From Actinomycetota bacterium (GTDB taxonomy: Bacteria; Actinomycetota; Aquicultoria; Aquicultorales; Aquicultoraceae), in NCBI GenBank assembly GCA_030017355.1, contig JASEIR010000143.1:1-5572 (forward strand): 5,572 nt of DNA. The letters run 5' to 3'. Below are positions 5,121-5,572 of the stretch, piece by piece. The notes under the pieces are model-generated. The model was given only the letters and a program-made list of their open reading frames with translations. It had not been told where the DNA came from and did not search any database. A program made the translations under genes and the position numbers. The stretch's first letter is position 1. Each line of letters begins with the position of its first letter.

Positions 5121-5151
5121 GAGGCAAAAGCTATACTGAGCTTTTGCCTTT
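5121..5151 (+). terminator. Probable terminator of the alpha operon
   Basis: AGGCAAAAGCT (5122-5132) and AGCTTTTGCCT (5139-5149) form a perfect 11-bp stem with the 6-nt loop ATACTG, extendable by a G-T pair. It starts 60 nt after the rplQ stop codon. The T-tract after it is weak (TTTGCTAT), so efficiency is uncertain. The AT-rich stretch 5063-5120 before it holds nothing I can name. Confidence 0.65.
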
Positions 5152-5157
5152 GCTATC

Positions 5158-5186
5158 GGCAGAATAGATCTACGATCTATTCTGCC
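5158..5186. repeat. Second perfect hairpin, 13-bp stem with 3-nt loop
   Basis: GGCAGAATAGATC (5158-5170) and GATCTATTCTGCC (5174-5186) are exact complements around TAC. It starts 8 nt after the stem of the preceding hairpin. No T-run follows on either strand, so it may be a back-up or 3'-end-protecting structure rather than a classical terminator. Confidence 0.65.
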
Positions 5187-5188
5187 TG

Positions 5189-5211
5189 AATTAAAAATCA
5201 AAATTAAAAAT
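5189..5211. repeat. Short direct repeat AATTAAAAAT
   Basis: AATTAAAAAT occurs at 5189-5198 and again at 5202-5211, a 13-nt period. It lies at the start of the repeat-rich tail of the window. Confidence 0.5.
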
Positions 5212-5251
5212 GCAATTCATGTCCCGAGCAACGCCGAGGGATTGCAAAAAT

Positions 5252-5357
5252 GACCGCAGACCGCCGCTTTAAAAGCAGACCGGAGACCGGGGAAGGAAGA
5301 CCGGCAAAAGATAGGGCAAGGGGCAAGAGGCCAGGGTAAAAACGACCGCTGACCGCC
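5252..5357. repeat. Heptanucleotide array block after the alpha operon
   Basis: GACCGCA, GACCGCC (5252-5265) open the block. From 5278 to 5333 eight units stay in exact 7-nt phase: GACCGGA, GACCGGG, GAAGGAA, GACCGGC, AAAAGAT, AGGGCAA, GGGGCAA and GAGGCCA. A further pair GACCGCT, GACCGCC lies at 5344-5357. The unit types and the exact 14-mer GACCGGCAAAAGAT are shared with the infA-rpmJ island. I see no gene here. Confidence 0.7.
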
Positions 5358-5394
5358 GTCAAAAATAGGGTCCGGGGACAGGAATTAGGAAAGC

Positions 5395-5445
5395 CTGTCA
5401 TTGCGAGGAGATTGCCGCGCTCCTTACAGTTGCTCGCAATGACAG
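5395..5445. repeat. Complete palindromic interspersed repeat with 13-bp inverted ends
   Basis: CTGTCATTGCGAG (5395-5407) and CTCGCAATGACAG (5433-5445) are exact reverse complements around a 25-nt centre. The segment 5404-5439 aligns with 1-36 at 29 of 36 positions. It is the most complete copy in the window. No target-site duplication is evident at its ends, and at 51 nt it is far too short to encode a protein. Confidence 0.75.
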
Positions 5446-5572
5446 AGGCGGTTAGAATTCATCACGAGGGGCCCCGTAGGAATAAGAGACCGGCTCACCT
5501 TCCTCTCAAGGAAGGGGAACAAAAAATTGTCATTGCAAGGCTCACAGGGATGAGGGACCGGCAAAAATCCCC
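5446..5572. repeat. Repeat-rich tail with degraded copies
   Basis: No gene is visible. The stretch has an 8-bp palindrome GGGGCCCC (5468-5475), a hairpin CCTTCCT (5498-5504) with AGGAAGG (5509-5515) around CTCA, a partial copy of the palindromic repeat beginning TGTCATTGC (5528-5536), and a third copy of GACCGGCAAAA (5556-5566). The last element may continue beyond the window. Confidence 0.55.

Noticed and set aside
5204..5401. A 65-codon minus-strand open frame after rplQ
   Set aside because: It lies entirely across heptad arrays and repeat debris, has no recognisable motif and no ribosome binding site, and is explained by chance openness of repetitive GC-rich units.
5395..5445. Insertion sequence
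   Set aside because: Ends are inverted repeats, but the whole unit is 51 nt with no transposase and no clear target duplication; at most a non-autonomous element.
5063..5572. tRNA or other structured RNA gene in the tail
   Set aside because: No cloverleaf, T-loop motif or known RNA signature was seen; the hairpins present are explained as terminator-like structures and repeats.

Overview
The window is the distal half of a bacterial ribosomal-protein supercluster (the end of the spc operon plus the alpha operon), all on the + strand. The order is adk - map - infA - rpmJ - rpsM - rpsK - rpsD - rpoA - rplQ. This is the gene order of Gram-positive-type bacteria (Actinomycetota and Firmicutes). 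Base composition is moderate (mid-40s % GC by eye). IF1 and S11 look actinobacterial in motif (for example the IF1 stretch SGKMRMHYIRILPGDRVVVE). Adk, L36 and S4 all carry the cysteine (zinc) versions. A deep-branching, moderate-GC actinomycetote or a Firmicutes relative is my best inference; I cannot place it further without a search.

Layout. Positions 1-103 hold a palindromic repeat cut by the window edge, then the adk leader. Positions 104-1523 hold adk (GTG start) and map, joined by a nine-codon mini-ORF that overlaps both. A good candidate promoter (TAGACG, 17 nt, TATAAT with TG extension) overlaps the map stop codon and would drive infA (GTG start). Positions 1810-1993 between infA and rpmJ form an island of short tandem repeats and a palindromic repeat. 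Then come rpmJ (37 codons), rpsM and rpsK (both TTG starts with strong Shine-Dalgarno sequences), rpsD, rpoA and rplQ. About 60 nt after rplQ there are two perfect hairpins in tandem, probably the operon terminator. The last 360 or so bases contain no credible gene, only repeats of the same families as the infA-rpmJ island.

Functionally the genes make core growth machinery: adenylate kinase for nucleotide balance, methionine aminopeptidase for N-terminal maturation, initiation factor IF1, 30S proteins S13, S11 and S4, 50S proteins L36 and L17, and the RNA polymerase alpha subunit. All open reading frames look intact.

I see no undescribed multi-gene system here. What is unusual lies in the non-coding and overlapping layers: a repeat family inserted into a normally tight essential operon, in-phase heptanucleotide arrays, a perfect 13-bp hairpin inside the start of map, and the adk-map mini-ORF.
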